A stretch of 64,000 bases of DNA, from NCBI GenBank assembly GCA_963829485.1, contig CAWHIK010000007.1, positions 1 through 64,000 on the forward strand, in the 5' to 3' direction. The position numbers and the translations under genes were made by a program. Source of the DNA: JBGPQJ01 sp963829485. Lineage in GTDB: Bacteria; Chloroflexota; Anaerolineae; Anaerolineales; Villigracilaceae. Positions 42,997 through 52,761 of this stretch are shown in pieces (position 1 is the stretch's first letter; each line of letters begins with the position of its first letter). A model generated the notes under the pieces. The model saw nothing but the letters and a program-made list of their open reading frames with translations, did not search any database and was not told where the DNA came from.

Positions 42997-45067
42997 ATGG
43001 TGGCACAATTTGGTTATGGCGTGCTGGTGGTTTCTTTCGTAACGGCGCTCTTTGCAATTGGAGCGGCGGTTTATGGATACTTCAAATCGTCGCAGCGCTG
43101 GGTGGATAGCGCCCGCAATGCGATGATGCTTTCCTTCCCGCTGATCACAATTTCATCTCTTGCATTGATCTACCTGATTGTCAATAATCACTATGAGCTC
43201 GACTTCGTCTATTCGGTGACCAGTCGCAGCATGCCCACTTATCTCAAGGTGACGGCGCTGTGGGGCGGACAGGCCGGTTCGCTGTTGTTCTGGTCCTGGC
43301 TCTTGGCGGTCTTTACATCAGCTGTCATGCTGCGAAAATGGGACCGCGACCGCGAGTTCCTGCCCTGGGTGATCGTGGTTTCATCGGTGACACTGGCTTT
43401 CTTCCTTGCCCTGGTGGCCTTCTACGAGAACCCCTTTGTACGATACTGGCAGACCTTTGATGGGAACGTGGTCACGGCCATGCTCCAGCCGCAGGGATCG
43501 GTGCCGTTCACTCCCGCCGACGGGCGCGGCCTCAACCCGCTCCTGCGCCACCCGGGCATGATCATCCACCCGCCGATGCTGTATCTCGGCTTTGTCTCTT
43601 TTGTCATTCCCTTCGCCTTCGCCATCGCCGCGCTGGTGACCGGCCGCACCGACGACCGCTGGATCCGCATCACCCGCCGCTGGACGCTGGTAGCCTGGAT
43701 GTTCCTTTCGCTCGGATTGGTGCTCGGCGGCCGGTGGGCTTACGACGTCCTCGGCTGGGGCGGCTACTGGGGCTGGGACCCGGTTGAGATCGCCGCGTTC
43801 ATGCCCTGGCTGACCGGTACCGCGTTCGTGCATTCGGTGATGATCCAGGAGAAGCGCGGCATGTTCAAGCATTGGAACACGCTGTTGATCATCCTGACAT
43901 ACCTGTTGGTCATCATCGGCACCTTCCTTACCCGTTCCGGCGTGCTCTCCTCGGTGCATGCCTTCGCCCAGAGCGCGATCGGACCGGCCTTTTTTATTTT
44001 TATGTTTGTGACCTTTGTTGTTTCCATCGGTCTTCTGATCTACCGCTGGAACGACCTCAAATCGGAATCTGAATTGAAGTCGGTGTTCTCACGGGAGGCA
44101 TTATTCCTGCTCAACAACCTCTTCTTCATGAGTATCCTGGTCGTCTGCTTCTGGGGCGTATTCTTCCCGCTCATCTCCGAGCTTTTTACCGGCCAGAAAG
44201 TGACCGTTGGACCGCCCTTCTATGAGCGCGCGACCTCCCCGCTGTTTGCTGCATTGATCTTCCTGATGGGCGTCGCGCCTCTTTCGGCATGGGGACATTC
44301 CACTGCCAAGACCCTGGGGCGCGCGATGTGGAAGCCGGCCGTGGCTGCCGTTGTGGCGGAAATCATTATCATCGCGGCTGGTCTGCGCAACCCGGTCGCC
44401 CTTTTCGGTTTATTCATCATTCTTCTGACCTTGTTCATCACCCTGCACGAACTGTGGCGCAGTGTCCGCGCGAGAGGAAGAGCGACCGGCGAGAACTTCT
44501 TCCTTGCCTCGTGGCGCCTGGTCGGGCGCAACCGCCGGCGCTATGGCGGATATATCATCCACATCAGCATGGTATTGATGGCCATCGGAATCCTCGGGCT
44601 CGAGTTGTTCCAGACTGAGACACAGGGCACGATCGCCCAGGGAGAGTCCCTCCAGCTGGGCGGATACACACTCACCTACAAGGACCTCGCCGTATTTGAC
44701 GCCGCCGATGGCAGCAATGTCAACATCGCCCGCGCCGTGGTCGAAGTGAGCCGGGACGGGGAAGTGATCACCGAGTTGTATCCCCGCCGCGACTATTACT
44801 ACGAAGTCTCAGCAGCCGATGACCATCCCCGGCGTGCGCAGCACAGTCGAGGACGACCTCTATGTTATTTTGATCGACTGGCAGCCGATCCTGGCTTCCG
44901 GCGCCACTTTCAAGGTTTATCACAACCCGCTGGTGAACTGGCTGTGGGTGGGCAGTATCCTGTTCATCTTCGGAGCGCTCGTCGCAGTCTGGCCCGACAA
45001 GGACCCTGAATATCAATCTGCACGCGAGCGTGCAAAATCTGCCCGGCAGACGGCTGCCGCGGATTAA
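42997..45067 (+). CDS. ccmF: Cytochrome c haem lyase CcmF (one frame break)
   Basis: About 690 aa when joined. Start ATG 42997 with AGGAG upstream. About 15 membrane helices. The WWD haem-handling motif is GWGGYWGWDPVEIAAFMPWL (about 261-280), and conserved His residues are in RHPGMIIHPPMLYLGF and SVHAFAQS. It joins haem from CcmE to apocytochromes with CcmH. A frame change near 44815 (in GAAGTCTCAGCAGCC) precedes the last outside domain and helix (VNWLWVGSILFIFGALVAVW), which end at 45067. Confidence 0.94.
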
Positions 45068-45076
45068 CGAGTCGCT

Positions 45077-45565
45077 ATGAAAAAATTCCTCTGGCTTCTT
45101 CCGATCGTTCTGGTGCTTTCCGCCCTGTGGGCGGGGACTGCCCTTGCACAGGACCCGACCCCCTCGGATGACGAGGTCAACCAAATCGCCAAGCAGCTCT
45201 TCTGCCCGGTGTGCGAGAACACCCCGCTGGACGTGTGTCCGACCCAGGCTTGCGCCCAGTGGCGCGCCTTGATTCGCGAGAAACTGGCCGCCGGCTGGAC
45301 GGAGGAACAGATCAAGCAATATTTCGTCGACCAGTACGGCGCGCGCGTCCTCTCGGAACCGCCCCTTACCGGATTGAACTGGCTGGTCTACCTCGTACCG
45401 CCGATATTATTCGTCGTGGGGGTGGTCATCCTGGCGCGCACTTTTCGTTCATCCAAACAATCAACCGACACTGAGACATCAGCCGATGAAACGCCTGTAC
45501 CGCCCTCCCCTGCCGCGGATGAGTATGTCGCGCGGATGGAAGATGAGCTGAAGAAACAAAAATAA
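45077..45565 (+). CDS. ccmH: Cytochrome c maturation protein CcmH
   Basis: 162 aa. Signal peptide (to about residue 25, ALAQ), then the redox motif in QLFCPVCENTPLDVCPTQAC (LxCxxC form; about 42-61), which reduces apocytochrome CxxCH thiols. Helix ALIREKLAAGWTEEQIKQYF, a second membrane segment (WLVYLVPPILFVVGVVILAR) and a variable charged tail follow. Lies 9 bases after ccmF. Confidence 0.93.
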   Translation: MKKFLWLLPIVLVLSALWAGTALAQDPTPSDDEVNQIAKQLFCPVCENTPLDVCPTQACAQWRALIREKLAAGWTEEQIKQYFVDQYGARVLSEPPLTGLNWLVYLVPPILFVVGVVILARTFRSSKQSTDTETSADETPVPPSPAADEYVARMEDELKKQK

Positions 45566-45620
45566 TCCCGGTCGCGTAATGGTGATTCTGATGCGATCGA
45601 ATTTCCTGGAGAACTGATAC

Positions 45621-46203
45621 ATGACTCAATCCCCCCCCGAAGTTGCCCCCGCCAAAGAAGGGCGTCCCGCTCTGGGCACAAGTGCTCGTGTGGGTCGGTG
45701 TGATCGCACTGTTTGCCGTGGTGGCGCTTGGACTAAGGCGCTCACAGCAAGGGACCGTGCAGGTCGGCGATCAAGCCCCCGATTTCACTCTTCCTACATT
45801 CCCAGGGTACGGTCTCGACGGCGCATCCCAGGTGAAATTATCCGACCTGAAGGGCAAGATCGTGGTGATCAACTTCTGGGCATCCTGGTGCAAACCCTGC
45901 GAGCAGGAAGCGAAAGAGCTGGAGGAAGCCTGGCGCATTTACCAGCCCGATGGCGATGTTGTTTTCCTGGGCGTGGATTACGTGGACACCGAACCTGAAG
46001 CCATCGGGTATCTTGAAAAATTTGACATCACGTTCCCAAACGGCGCAGACCTGGGCACGCGCATCTCGCAGGCCTTCCGCATCAAGGGAGTCCCTGAAAC
46101 CTATTTCGTCGACCGCGACGGGATCATTCGATACAATCAGGTGGGACCCTTCATGTCGCTTTCACAAATCACATCCGTGGTCGATTCTCTCAAGGCGAAA
46201 TAA
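45621..46203 (+). CDS. ccmG: Thiol-disulfide oxidoreductase CcmG/ResA-like (one frame break near start)
   Basis: About 193 aa. The ATG at 45621 (ribosome site GGAG) reads MTQSPP and then shifts within a run of eight C (near 45632-45639) into the frame of VPLWAQVLVWVGVIALFAVV, a membrane anchor. The thioredoxin-fold domain has APDFTLPTFPGYGLDG, the active site NFWASWCKPCEQEAKELEE (about 83-101) and the cis-Pro in IKGVPETYFVDRDG. It keeps the CcmH/apocytochrome cysteines reduced. A TTG start at 45643 is the alternative if the C-run is right. Confidence 0.9.
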
Positions 46204-46206
46204 CAC

Positions 46207-46727
46207 ATGGACATTGGCGCAATCCTTCTTTTTCTGGCTGTCGTGGTGGTGACGGTGATTGTTCATTGCCAGACCATTCCTTGAAAAACCGCATCGGACG
46301 TCGCCCGCCGGTGACCACGAGATGTCGGCGCTCATGGCCGAGCATGATCCGCATCATCCGGACGCTTCAGGAACTCGACTTCGATAATTCGCTCGGGAAA
46401 ATTCCCGCTGAGGACTACCCTCAACAACGGGCTGAGCTGTTTCAGCGCGGGGAAGGCGTGCTTCGGAAAATCGACGCCCTCTCGCCTAAAACCACCTCCT
46501 CGGTTGATGCCGAAAAGCGATTGGAGGCTGCCATCGCCGCCCGGCGCGCAGATTCCGCGGTGCAAGCCCCGCAAGGCACCGGCGACGTGGACGACGAACT
46601 CGAATCGTTGATCGCAGCCCGGCGCAGCGAACGCAAGGAGAAATCGGGTGGTTTTTGCCCAAGCTGCGGGCGCTCCGTCCTGGCCTCTGACCGTTTCTGC
46701 CCGAAATGCGGCAAGGTGATCAAATAA
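46207..46727 (+). CDS. CcmI-like membrane protein with zinc ribbon (two frame breaks)
   Basis: About 172 aa when joined. ATG at 46207 begins MDIGAILLFLAVVVVTVIV, a membrane helix. The frame changes near 46261 (then IARPFLEKPHRT) and again near 46345. The rest is RIIRTLQELDFDNSLGKIPA (a helical segment shared by CcmI-like and SHOCT-type tails), EDYPQQRAELFQRGEGVLRK, then a terminal zinc ribbon CPSCGRSVLASDRFCPKCGK. It sits between ccmG and the lipoprotein cytochrome, in the place CcmI or CcmH-C would occupy, so a scaffold for apocytochrome handling is likely. Confidence 0.72.
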
Positions 46728-46778
46728 TCCACCGGTGAGAGGATGCCCTCTTCCACTGTACCCGAATAAAGGTCAATT

Positions 46779-48686
46779 ATGAAATATCGTTTTATCATCA
46801 TCGTTATCCTGGCAGCATCGATTCTTTCGGCATGCAATTTCTCTCTCGCGTCGGATATCACGCCGCCGCCCAATTACAAATCGCCGACTCCCGCGCCGAC
46901 GCTCGGTGCGCTCTTCCCGGCGGAACCCCCAGCCCCTCAGGATGGCTTCGCCATTTACATGGAAAAATGCGCGCCGTGTCATGGCGAGGAAGGCCGCGGC
47001 GACGGTCCGCAGGGATTGCAGCTCAGCGTTAAAGTCCCCGCCTTCGGACTTCCATCCGCCGGCCGTGCGGCCATCCCCTCGAATTTTTTCACCATCGTCT
47101 CGCAGGGAAAGATCGAAAACTTCATGCCCCCCTTCTCAGGCAGCCTGAACGAGCAGCAGCGCTGGGACGTGGTCGCTTATGCCCTCAGCCTGCATACCTC
47201 TCCAGAGGAACTTGCCCTGGGAAAGACGCTCTACGAAGCCAACTGCGCGGACTGTCACGGCGCGGATGGATCCGCCATTGAGAAAGTAAATCTTTCGGAC
47301 CAGCAGTTCATGGCAAAGCGCTCCGAGCAGGACACCTTCAACGCCGTGACCAACGGCACAGCAGGCATGCCCGCGTTTGACCAGCTCACCGATGATGAGC
47401 GCTGGGCACTCGCCGCTTTCACCCGCTCACTCACCTTTGCCGAGTCCCTGACGGAAGCCACTCCGCAGCCTTCGCCGACCGAAGCAGCCACAGCCACTCC
47501 GGCAGCCGCGACGCCCGAAGGGACATTCATCCCTGTGGGGACAGCCGAGGGCACGTCGCAGCCCGTGTTGGACGCGACGCCCATCCCGACGATCGCCCCC
47601 AACACGACCGGCAGCGTGACCGGATCGGTGACCAGCGCATCCGGCAGCGTTCTACCAGACGGGCTGATCATCTCCTTGCTCGGATTTGATCACGGGCAGG
47701 ACTCCTCTGCCCCTCAGCAGGTGCTCGAACTCACCTCAAACATCCAGCCGGACGGCTCCTACACTTTTGAAAACGTTGAGATCCCCGAGGGACGTTTCTT
47801 CGTCTCACAGGTGGATTTCCAGGGTATCCCCTACGAATCGGAAATTGCCATTACTGAGCCGGGCTCGACGGGACTTGTTCTTGCGCCCATCATCATCCAT
47901 GAAACAACGGAGGACCTGACGGATTTGATCGTCGACCAGGGACACCTCATCGTCCAATTTGACGAAACCCGCGTCGGCGTGCTGGAGTTCTTTGCCCTCC
48001 GCAACCTGGGTGATAAAACGATCGTCTTCGCAACGGACGGGCAGACGCTGCCCTTCGCGCCCATGCCCGAGGGCGTGGAACTGTTAGGCTTTGACCTGCA
48101 GCAGGGTGAAGCGCAATTTATCCCCACGGAAAATGGATTCGCCATTCCTCCGAGTGACAAGCAATATGCCGCTGTGACGGGGTTTGCCATGCCGTACGAC
48201 AAGAGCGCTGACATCACCGTCCCGTTTGGGATTGGAGTGCCTTCGGTGAACGTCATCGCTCCCGTTGGCATAAAGATCAAAAGCGACCAGCTCACCAGCC
48301 AGCCCGCCGAGGGACAATCCCAGAATCAGGTCTTTTCAGGCGGCCCCTTCAACCCCGGCGACCGGCTTGACTTCAGTGTTTCCGGAGTGCCCAAGACCGA
48401 GGCTGAACCCGCCACCAGTGCAGACAATAATTCCGGTCTGTTTATCGGCATCGGCGCTCTCGGATTAGCCTTCATCGCAGTCGGTGTGTTCCTTTTCATG
48501 CGCGACCGCCGAAAATCGCAGGATGACGATGAAGACTTCGACGACGAACCTGCCGGCGAATCAGCCGAGGAGATCATGGATGCCATCATCGCCCTCGACG
48601 ACCAGTTCCGTACGGGCAACATCGCCGAAGAAGCCTACCAAAAACGGCGTGCCGAACTCAAGGCTCAGTTAAAGGAACGGCTTTAG
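46779..48686 (+). CDS. Di-haem lipoprotein with Ig/CNA-like region and short helical tail
   Basis: 635 aa. Lipobox ILSAC at residues 15-19. Two c-type domains: KCAPCHGEEGRGDGP (about 63-77) and NCADCHGADGS (about 157-167), each with the Met-ligand segment (ENFMPPFSG; GTAGMPAF). A Pro/Thr/Ala stalk (about 220-270) and a carboxypeptidase-regulatory-like beta domain (GSVTSASGSVLPDGLIISLL...) follow, then further beta regions, a membrane helix (LFIGIGALGLAFIAVGVFLF), an acidic stretch, and a tail (EIMDAIIALDDQFRTGNIAE) of SHOCT-like type. It is embedded in the ccm operon and could be a client or an electron donor to it; no homologous ccm role is known to me. Confidence 0.75.
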   Translation: MKYRFIIIVILAASILSACNFSLASDITPPPNYKSPTPAPTLGALFPAEPPAPQDGFAIYMEKCAPCHGEEGRGDGPQGLQLSVKVPAFGLPSAGRAAIPSNFFTIVSQGKIENFMPPFSGSLNEQQRWDVVAYALSLHTSPEELALGKTLYEANCADCHGADGSAIEKVNLSDQQFMAKRSEQDTFNAVTNGTAGMPAFDQLTDDERWALAAFTRSLTFAESLTEATPQPSPTEAATATPAAATPEGTFIPVGTAEGTSQPVLDATPIPTIAPNTTGSVTGSVTSASGSVLPDGLIISLLGFDHGQDSSAPQQVLELTSNIQPDGSYTFENVEIPEGRFFVSQVDFQGIPYESEIAITEPGSTGLVLAPIIIHETTEDLTDLIVDQGHLIVQFDETRVGVLEFFALRNLGDKTIVFATDGQTLPFAPMPEGVELLGFDLQQGEAQFIPTENGFAIPPSDKQYAAVTGFAMPYDKSADITVPFGIGVPSVNVIAPVGIKIKSDQLTSQPAEGQSQNQVFSGGPFNPGDRLDFSVSGVPKTEAEPATSADNNSGLFIGIGALGLAFIAVGVFLFMRDRRKSQDDDEDFDDEPAGESAEEIMDAIIALDDQFRTGNIAEEAYQKRRAELKAQLKERL

Positions 48687-48695
48687 CTCCCAGCC

Positions 48696-49394
48696 ATGAT
48701 CGAAGTCAGGAAGCTCATTAAACGTTTTGGCATGAAGACCGTCCTGCGCGGATTGGATTTCCACGTGGAACAGGGCGAGTTCGTCGTGCTGCTGGGACCT
48801 AACGGCGCAGGGAAGACAACCTTCCTGCGCATCCTGTCCTCGCTCTCGCGTCCCTCGCTGGGACAGGTGACCATCGCCGGACATAACCTCCCGGCTCAAG
48901 CCGCCGAGGTCCGCCGCACCCTGGGCGTGGTCTCGCACCTGCCGCTGTTGTACGGTGACCTGACCGCCGAGGAGAATCTTTCCTTTTACGGCCGCATGTA
49001 TGATCTGAAAAACCTGGATTCCCGCGTCACCGAGGTGCTTCAATTGGTTGGGTTGGAGCCGCGCCGGCGCGACCTCACGCGCACCTTCTCGCGCGGTATG
49101 CAGCAGCGACTCGCCATCGGGCGGGCGGTTCTCCATGACCCCGAAGTGATGCTGTTCGACGAGCCGTATACCGGGCTGGACCAGGATGCCTCCGCCATGC
49201 TGGATGACGTACTGCGCAACGTCGCCGCCCGCGGCCGCACGGTGGTGATGACCTCCCACGACCTCGCCCGCGCCGAGGAACTGGGCTCCCGCTTCGACGT
49301 TCTATCACGGGGCGCGATCGCCGCCTCGTGTTCGCGGCAGGAACTCGGCTCAAGCAATCTGCTCACATTCTACAAACAGGCATTGACCGCATGA
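48696..49394 (+). CDS. ccmA: Haem exporter ATP-binding subunit CcmA
   Basis: 232 aa. ABC ATPase: Walker A GPNGAGKTT (residues 35-43), Q-loop region in VVSHLPLLYGDLTAEEN, signature FSRGMQQRLAIGRAV and Walker B VMLFDEPYTGLD (about 150-161), H-loop in TSHDLARAEEL. With CcmB and CcmC it drives release of holo-CcmE. Short, as usual for CcmA. The stop overlaps the ccmB ATG by 4 bases. Confidence 0.94.
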   Translation: MIEVRKLIKRFGMKTVLRGLDFHVEQGEFVVLLGPNGAGKTTFLRILSSLSRPSLGQVTIAGHNLPAQAAEVRRTLGVVSHLPLLYGDLTAEENLSFYGRMYDLKNLDSRVTEVLQLVGLEPRRRDLTRTFSRGMQQRLAIGRAVLHDPEVMLFDEPYTGLDQDASAMLDDVLRNVAARGRTVVMTSHDLARAEELGSRFDVLSRGAIAASCSRQELGSSNLLTFYKQALTA

Positions 49395-50101
49395 ACAGAG
49401 CCGCTACCCGACGCTCCTCTTCCGGTTTCGGCAGCTTCGTCAGGGCTGTCGGCGCCATCGCCTGGAAGGATCTTGCCGCCGAGCTTCGTTCGCGCGAACT
49501 GCTCTCGGCCATGCTGGTCTTTGCCCTGCTGGTCATCCTGATCTTCAACTTTGCCCTCGAGCTGGACGTCAAGACCCGCGCTACCATCACCTCCGGTGTG
49601 CTCTGGGTGACGTTCGCCTTCGCAGGGACTCTGGGACTCAACCGCTCGATGGCCGTGGAAAAAGACCGCGGCTGCCTCGACGGTCTGCTTCTGGCTCCTG
49701 TGGACCGCAGCGCGATCTACTTCGGCAAGGTCCTCAGCAACCTGGCGTTCATGCTGATTGTCGAAGCCATCGTCCTGCCGGTGTACAGCATCCTGTACAA
49801 CACCAACCTGATCGTTCCCGGTCTGATCGGTGTGATCCTGCTGGGTTCCATCGGCTATGTCGCCGTGGGGACGCTGCTCTCCAGCATGGCTGTGCAGACC
49901 CGCACCCGCGATGTGATGCTGCCCATCCTGCTCTTCCCGGTGGTCGTGCCTGTCCTCGTGGCCGCGGTTAAAGCCAGCAGCGGATTCCTGCAGGGACTAC
50001 CGATGGACGAGATAACGCCCTGGCTCAACCTGCTTATCGTTTATGATGTTATTTTTACAGCCATCGCCTTCATGGTCTTCGACTTCGTGGTCGAAGAGTG
50101 A
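49391..50101 (+). CDS. ccmB: Haem exporter membrane subunit CcmB
   Basis: 236 aa from ATG 49391. Six membrane helices; WKDLAAELRSRELLSAMLVF near the N-terminus and LNRSMAVEKDRGCLDGLLLA (about 89-108) are conserved CcmB blocks. It forms the permease with CcmA. Translationally coupled to ccmA (ATGA overlap); ccmC follows after 24 bases. Confidence 0.94.
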   Translation: MNRAATRRSSSGFGSFVRAVGAIAWKDLAAELRSRELLSAMLVFALLVILIFNFALELDVKTRATITSGVLWVTFAFAGTLGLNRSMAVEKDRGCLDGLLLAPVDRSAIYFGKVLSNLAFMLIVEAIVLPVYSILYNTNLIVPGLIGVILLGSIGYVAVGTLLSSMAVQTRTRDVMLPILLFPVVVPVLVAAVKASSGFLQGLPMDEITPWLNLLIVYDVIFTAIAFMVFDFVVEE

Positions 50102-50125
50102 CCTTTTCCCGCCAAGGAGAAAATT

Positions 50126-50824
50126 ATGACCCCTACCCCTAAAGCATTACGCGTCCTTGAAGTTGTTTCCTTCCTGCTCTTTGCTGTTGCCGTCTGGATG
50201 GTCCTCTTTTACGCGCCTCTCGAAGCCGTGATGGGCGCTGTGCAAAAGGTCTTTTACTTCCACGTGGCAAACGCCTGGGTGGGCATGCTCGGATTCATCG
50301 CCGCGGGTATCGCCGGTATCGCCTACCTGCGCACGAAGAATCTCAAGTGGGATATCGTCGAAGTCGCCGCCGTGGAGATCAGCCTGGTGTTCTTCTTCAT
50401 CGCCATCGTCACCGGTTCGATCTGGGCTTACCCGGTCTGGAATACCTGGTGGACGTGGGATCCTCGCCTGACGACAGCCGCCATCCTCGAGTTGATCTAC
50501 ATCGCCTACATGCTGCTGCGCCAGGGCATCGAGGACCCCGAGCGGCGCGCCCGTTTCGGCGCCGTTTACGCCCTGATCGGCGGGTTGAGCGTCCCACTGA
50601 CGTTCATGTCCATCCGCCTTTTCCGCACCATTCACCCGGTGGTCGTTGGCGGAGCGAACGCGGCGGCCTCGGGCGGGTTCGACATGACGCCCAAAATGCT
50701 GCACTCCATGTTTTTTGCCATCTTTGCTTTCACGGTGATCTTCGTCACCCTATTCTGGCACCGCATCCGCATCGGCAACCTCGCCCAAACCGTCGAGCAG
50801 CTCAAACTGAAGTTGACCCAGTAA
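50126..50824 (+). CDS. ccmC: Haem handling protein CcmC
   Basis: 232 aa, six helices. The tryptophan-rich haem motif is WNTWWTWDPRLTTAAILELI (about 109-128), and the conserved His residues are in KVFYFHVANAWVGMLGF and RTIHPVVVG. It attaches haem to CcmE. AAGGAG ribosome site. Confidence 0.94.
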   Translation: MTPTPKALRVLEVVSFLLFAVAVWMVLFYAPLEAVMGAVQKVFYFHVANAWVGMLGFIAAGIAGIAYLRTKNLKWDIVEVAAVEISLVFFFIAIVTGSIWAYPVWNTWWTWDPRLTTAAILELIYIAYMLLRQGIEDPERRARFGAVYALIGGLSVPLTFMSIRLFRTIHPVVVGGANAAASGGFDMTPKMLHSMFFAIFAFTVIFVTLFWHRIRIGNLAQTVEQLKLKLTQ

Positions 50825-50839
50825 ATCAGGAGCAAAATT

Positions 50840-50992
50840 ATGTCCACCCCCGACACCACTCAATTCTTCTACTCAGCCTACGCCATCATCTTCGTCACGC
50901 TGACGTTCTACGTCATCAGCCTGATCGTGCGCTGGAACAACCTCCGCCGCGAACTGGATGCGCTCGAAGAGCTGGAGAAGGAAAGCAAGTAG
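50840..50992 (+). CDS. ccmD: CcmD-like small membrane protein (50 aa)
   Basis: One membrane helix (FYSAYAIIFVTLTFYVISLI) followed by a charged helix RWNNLRRELDALEELEKESK, the classic CcmD layout: it holds CcmC and CcmE together. AGGAG lies 8 bases upstream; it is 15 bases after ccmC and before a strong terminator, so it is the last gene of the ccm operon. Confidence 0.85.
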   Translation: MSTPDTTQFFYSAYAIIFVTLTFYVISLIVRWNNLRRELDALEELEKESK

Positions 50993-51001
50993 CATTTGCC
51001 C

Positions 51002-51037
51002 ACAGAGTCCGCTATAATAATAGCGGACTCTGTTTTC
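51002..51037 (+). terminator. Terminator of the ccm operon
   Basis: ACAGAGTCCGCTAT (51002-51015), loop AATA, ATAGCGGACTCTGT (51020-51033), then TTT. Perfect 14-bp stem. Confidence 0.85.
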
Positions 51038-51058
51038 AATTAAAGTGAAGGGGTTGCA

Positions 51059-52675
51059 GTGAAATTTCCGGCAAGGATAACGCTGCTCGTGACGGTGATC
51101 ATCTTGGGAGGGAGCCTGTTGCCCGTCCTTCCCGCCGCTTCACGCGACCTCTCCGGACCTCCCGGCCCCGATCGATACACCCAAATCGTCGTCCCGTATA
51201 CCGCATACTCCTGGTGGCTGATCGCCTGGGGGGGCAAGGGTATTGCCTGCGAGATCGTCATCGATTATGAAGGCCAGCCCCAGCCTGCTGATATTTTCAA
51301 ACATTGCGGAGAAAAGATACAAACCGAATGGCTCAAGACTGAGCCCTGCCCTCAGGACATTATCGACCGCGAGCCGGCCGCCTGCAAAGGCTACTATCTC
51401 CATTTTGCAGGCTCAGAGGCCACGGAGAAAACCGTCGGCGTCAGCCTGCCTTCCCCGCAAGTCTGGATCGAATTGGAGGACTGCAACCTGCGCCCGGATG
51501 GCGGCTGTTCCACCCGTCCCACGCTCATCCTGCGCGGTGAGGAACCTCTCCCCGGCGAGGACATACTCTCCATCGCAGGCGAGGTCGGGGCTTCCTCCTT
51601 TGAATGCGAAGGCGCGGTCTGTCCCTTCTCATTGAGCGCCACTCGACCGGAGGGCGTCCAGATGAATTTCTGGGCATTCTCAACCTACGGTGACAGCAGC
51701 AAGCCGTTCACAGCGAAGATCCAGGTGGCGTTGATGCAGCCGGAAGATGCGCCCCAACCCGTCTGGTACGTGACCGTGCTGAGCAGCCAGTGGGCGGGAT
51801 CTCCAGCCGCGACCTGCGCCGAGACCTGGGAAGCCTTCCCGCCGCCCGGTCCACTGCCCGAGTGGCTGACTACACCGCGCACCGCCCCCGAGCTTGCCTC
51901 CGATGTGCCATACACCTACCTGGCGGGGAATCTCATCTCGCGGGGATTCGTGGACGCGAGCTCGTGCCCGGACGAGGGCATAACCCTGGGCGGAGCTGCC
52001 ACCGCCTGCGGGATGGACGCTGCGCGCGAGACGGTGACCGAATGGCAGAATCGTTTCGATGCGCTGATCATCAACGTCTCGACCGGCACCGGCGTCCCGG
52101 CCTTCCTGCTCAAGAACACGTTCAGCCGCGAAAGCCAGTTTTGGCCAGGCACCTTCAGCGAGGGTAAGGATGTCGGTTTCGGCCAGTTGACCGACAACGG
52201 CGCAGACACCACCCTGATGTGGAACCCTGATTTTTACAACCAATTCTGCCGTTACATTCTTTCCGAGACGACCTGCTCGAAGGGATATGCCCTGCTCAAG
52301 CCGGAGCAGCAAGCCATGCTGCGCGGTGCGCTGGTCAGCAGCGTGGACGCCACTTGCGCAAGCTGCCCGACCGGTCTGGACATGACCAAGGCTGACTTCA
52401 GCGTGGAGGTCTTTGCGCAAACCATGCTGGCCAATTGCGAACAGGCCGGGCGCGTCGTCCAGGAACTCACCGGTCAACCGCCTGGCAGGGTTGCCACCTA
52501 CGAAGACATGTGGAAATTCACCCTCGTCAACTACAACGCCGGCTCCGGCTGCCTTTATGACGCCGTGAAGGCTACCCGGTTGACAGGCGCGGACCTGAGC
52601 TGGGAGAATCTCTCAGCCAAGCTGCCGGAAAGCTGTCAGGGAGCCGTGGATTACGTCGGCGATATCGCGAAATAG
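51059..52675 (+). CDS. Exported protein with lytic-transglycosylase-like C-terminal domain
   Basis: 538 aa. GTG start with AAGGGG upstream. Signal peptide (LLVTVIILGGSLLPVLPAAS). The N-terminal half (to about residue 320) is a cysteine-containing beta-rich region of unknown type. The C-terminal half has FLLKNTFSRESQFWPGTFSE, GFGQLTDNG and FTLVNYNAGSGCLYDAV, which match the E-S...G-x-x-Q...Y-N-A-G landmarks of SLT (goose-lysozyme-type) transglycosylases; the catalytic Glu would be in SRESQ. It probably acts on or binds peptidoglycan or a similar glycan outside the cell. It stands alone between two terminators. Confidence 0.7.
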   Translation: MKFPARITLLVTVIILGGSLLPVLPAASRDLSGPPGPDRYTQIVVPYTAYSWWLIAWGGKGIACEIVIDYEGQPQPADIFKHCGEKIQTEWLKTEPCPQDIIDREPAACKGYYLHFAGSEATEKTVGVSLPSPQVWIELEDCNLRPDGGCSTRPTLILRGEEPLPGEDILSIAGEVGASSFECEGAVCPFSLSATRPEGVQMNFWAFSTYGDSSKPFTAKIQVALMQPEDAPQPVWYVTVLSSQWAGSPAATCAETWEAFPPPGPLPEWLTTPRTAPELASDVPYTYLAGNLISRGFVDASSCPDEGITLGGAATACGMDAARETVTEWQNRFDALIINVSTGTGVPAFLLKNTFSRESQFWPGTFSEGKDVGFGQLTDNGADTTLMWNPDFYNQFCRYILSETTCSKGYALLKPEQQAMLRGALVSSVDATCASCPTGLDMTKADFSVEVFAQTMLANCEQAGRVVQELTGQPPGRVATYEDMWKFTLVNYNAGSGCLYDAVKATRLTGADLSWENLSAKLPESCQGAVDYVGDIAK

Positions 52676-52697
52676 CCTTAGGCGGCATTTAGACATC

Positions 52698-52735
52698 AGG
52701 GAGTGCGGACAATTCACGTCCGCACTCCCTTTATA
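52698..52735 (+). terminator. Terminator after the SLT-like gene
   Basis: AGGGAGTGCGGAC (52698-52710), loop AATTCAC, GTCCGCACTCCCT (52718-52730), then TTATA. Perfect 13-bp stem. Confidence 0.8.
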
Positions 52736-52761
52736 AATTAAGACAAAAGTAACTGGCAACT

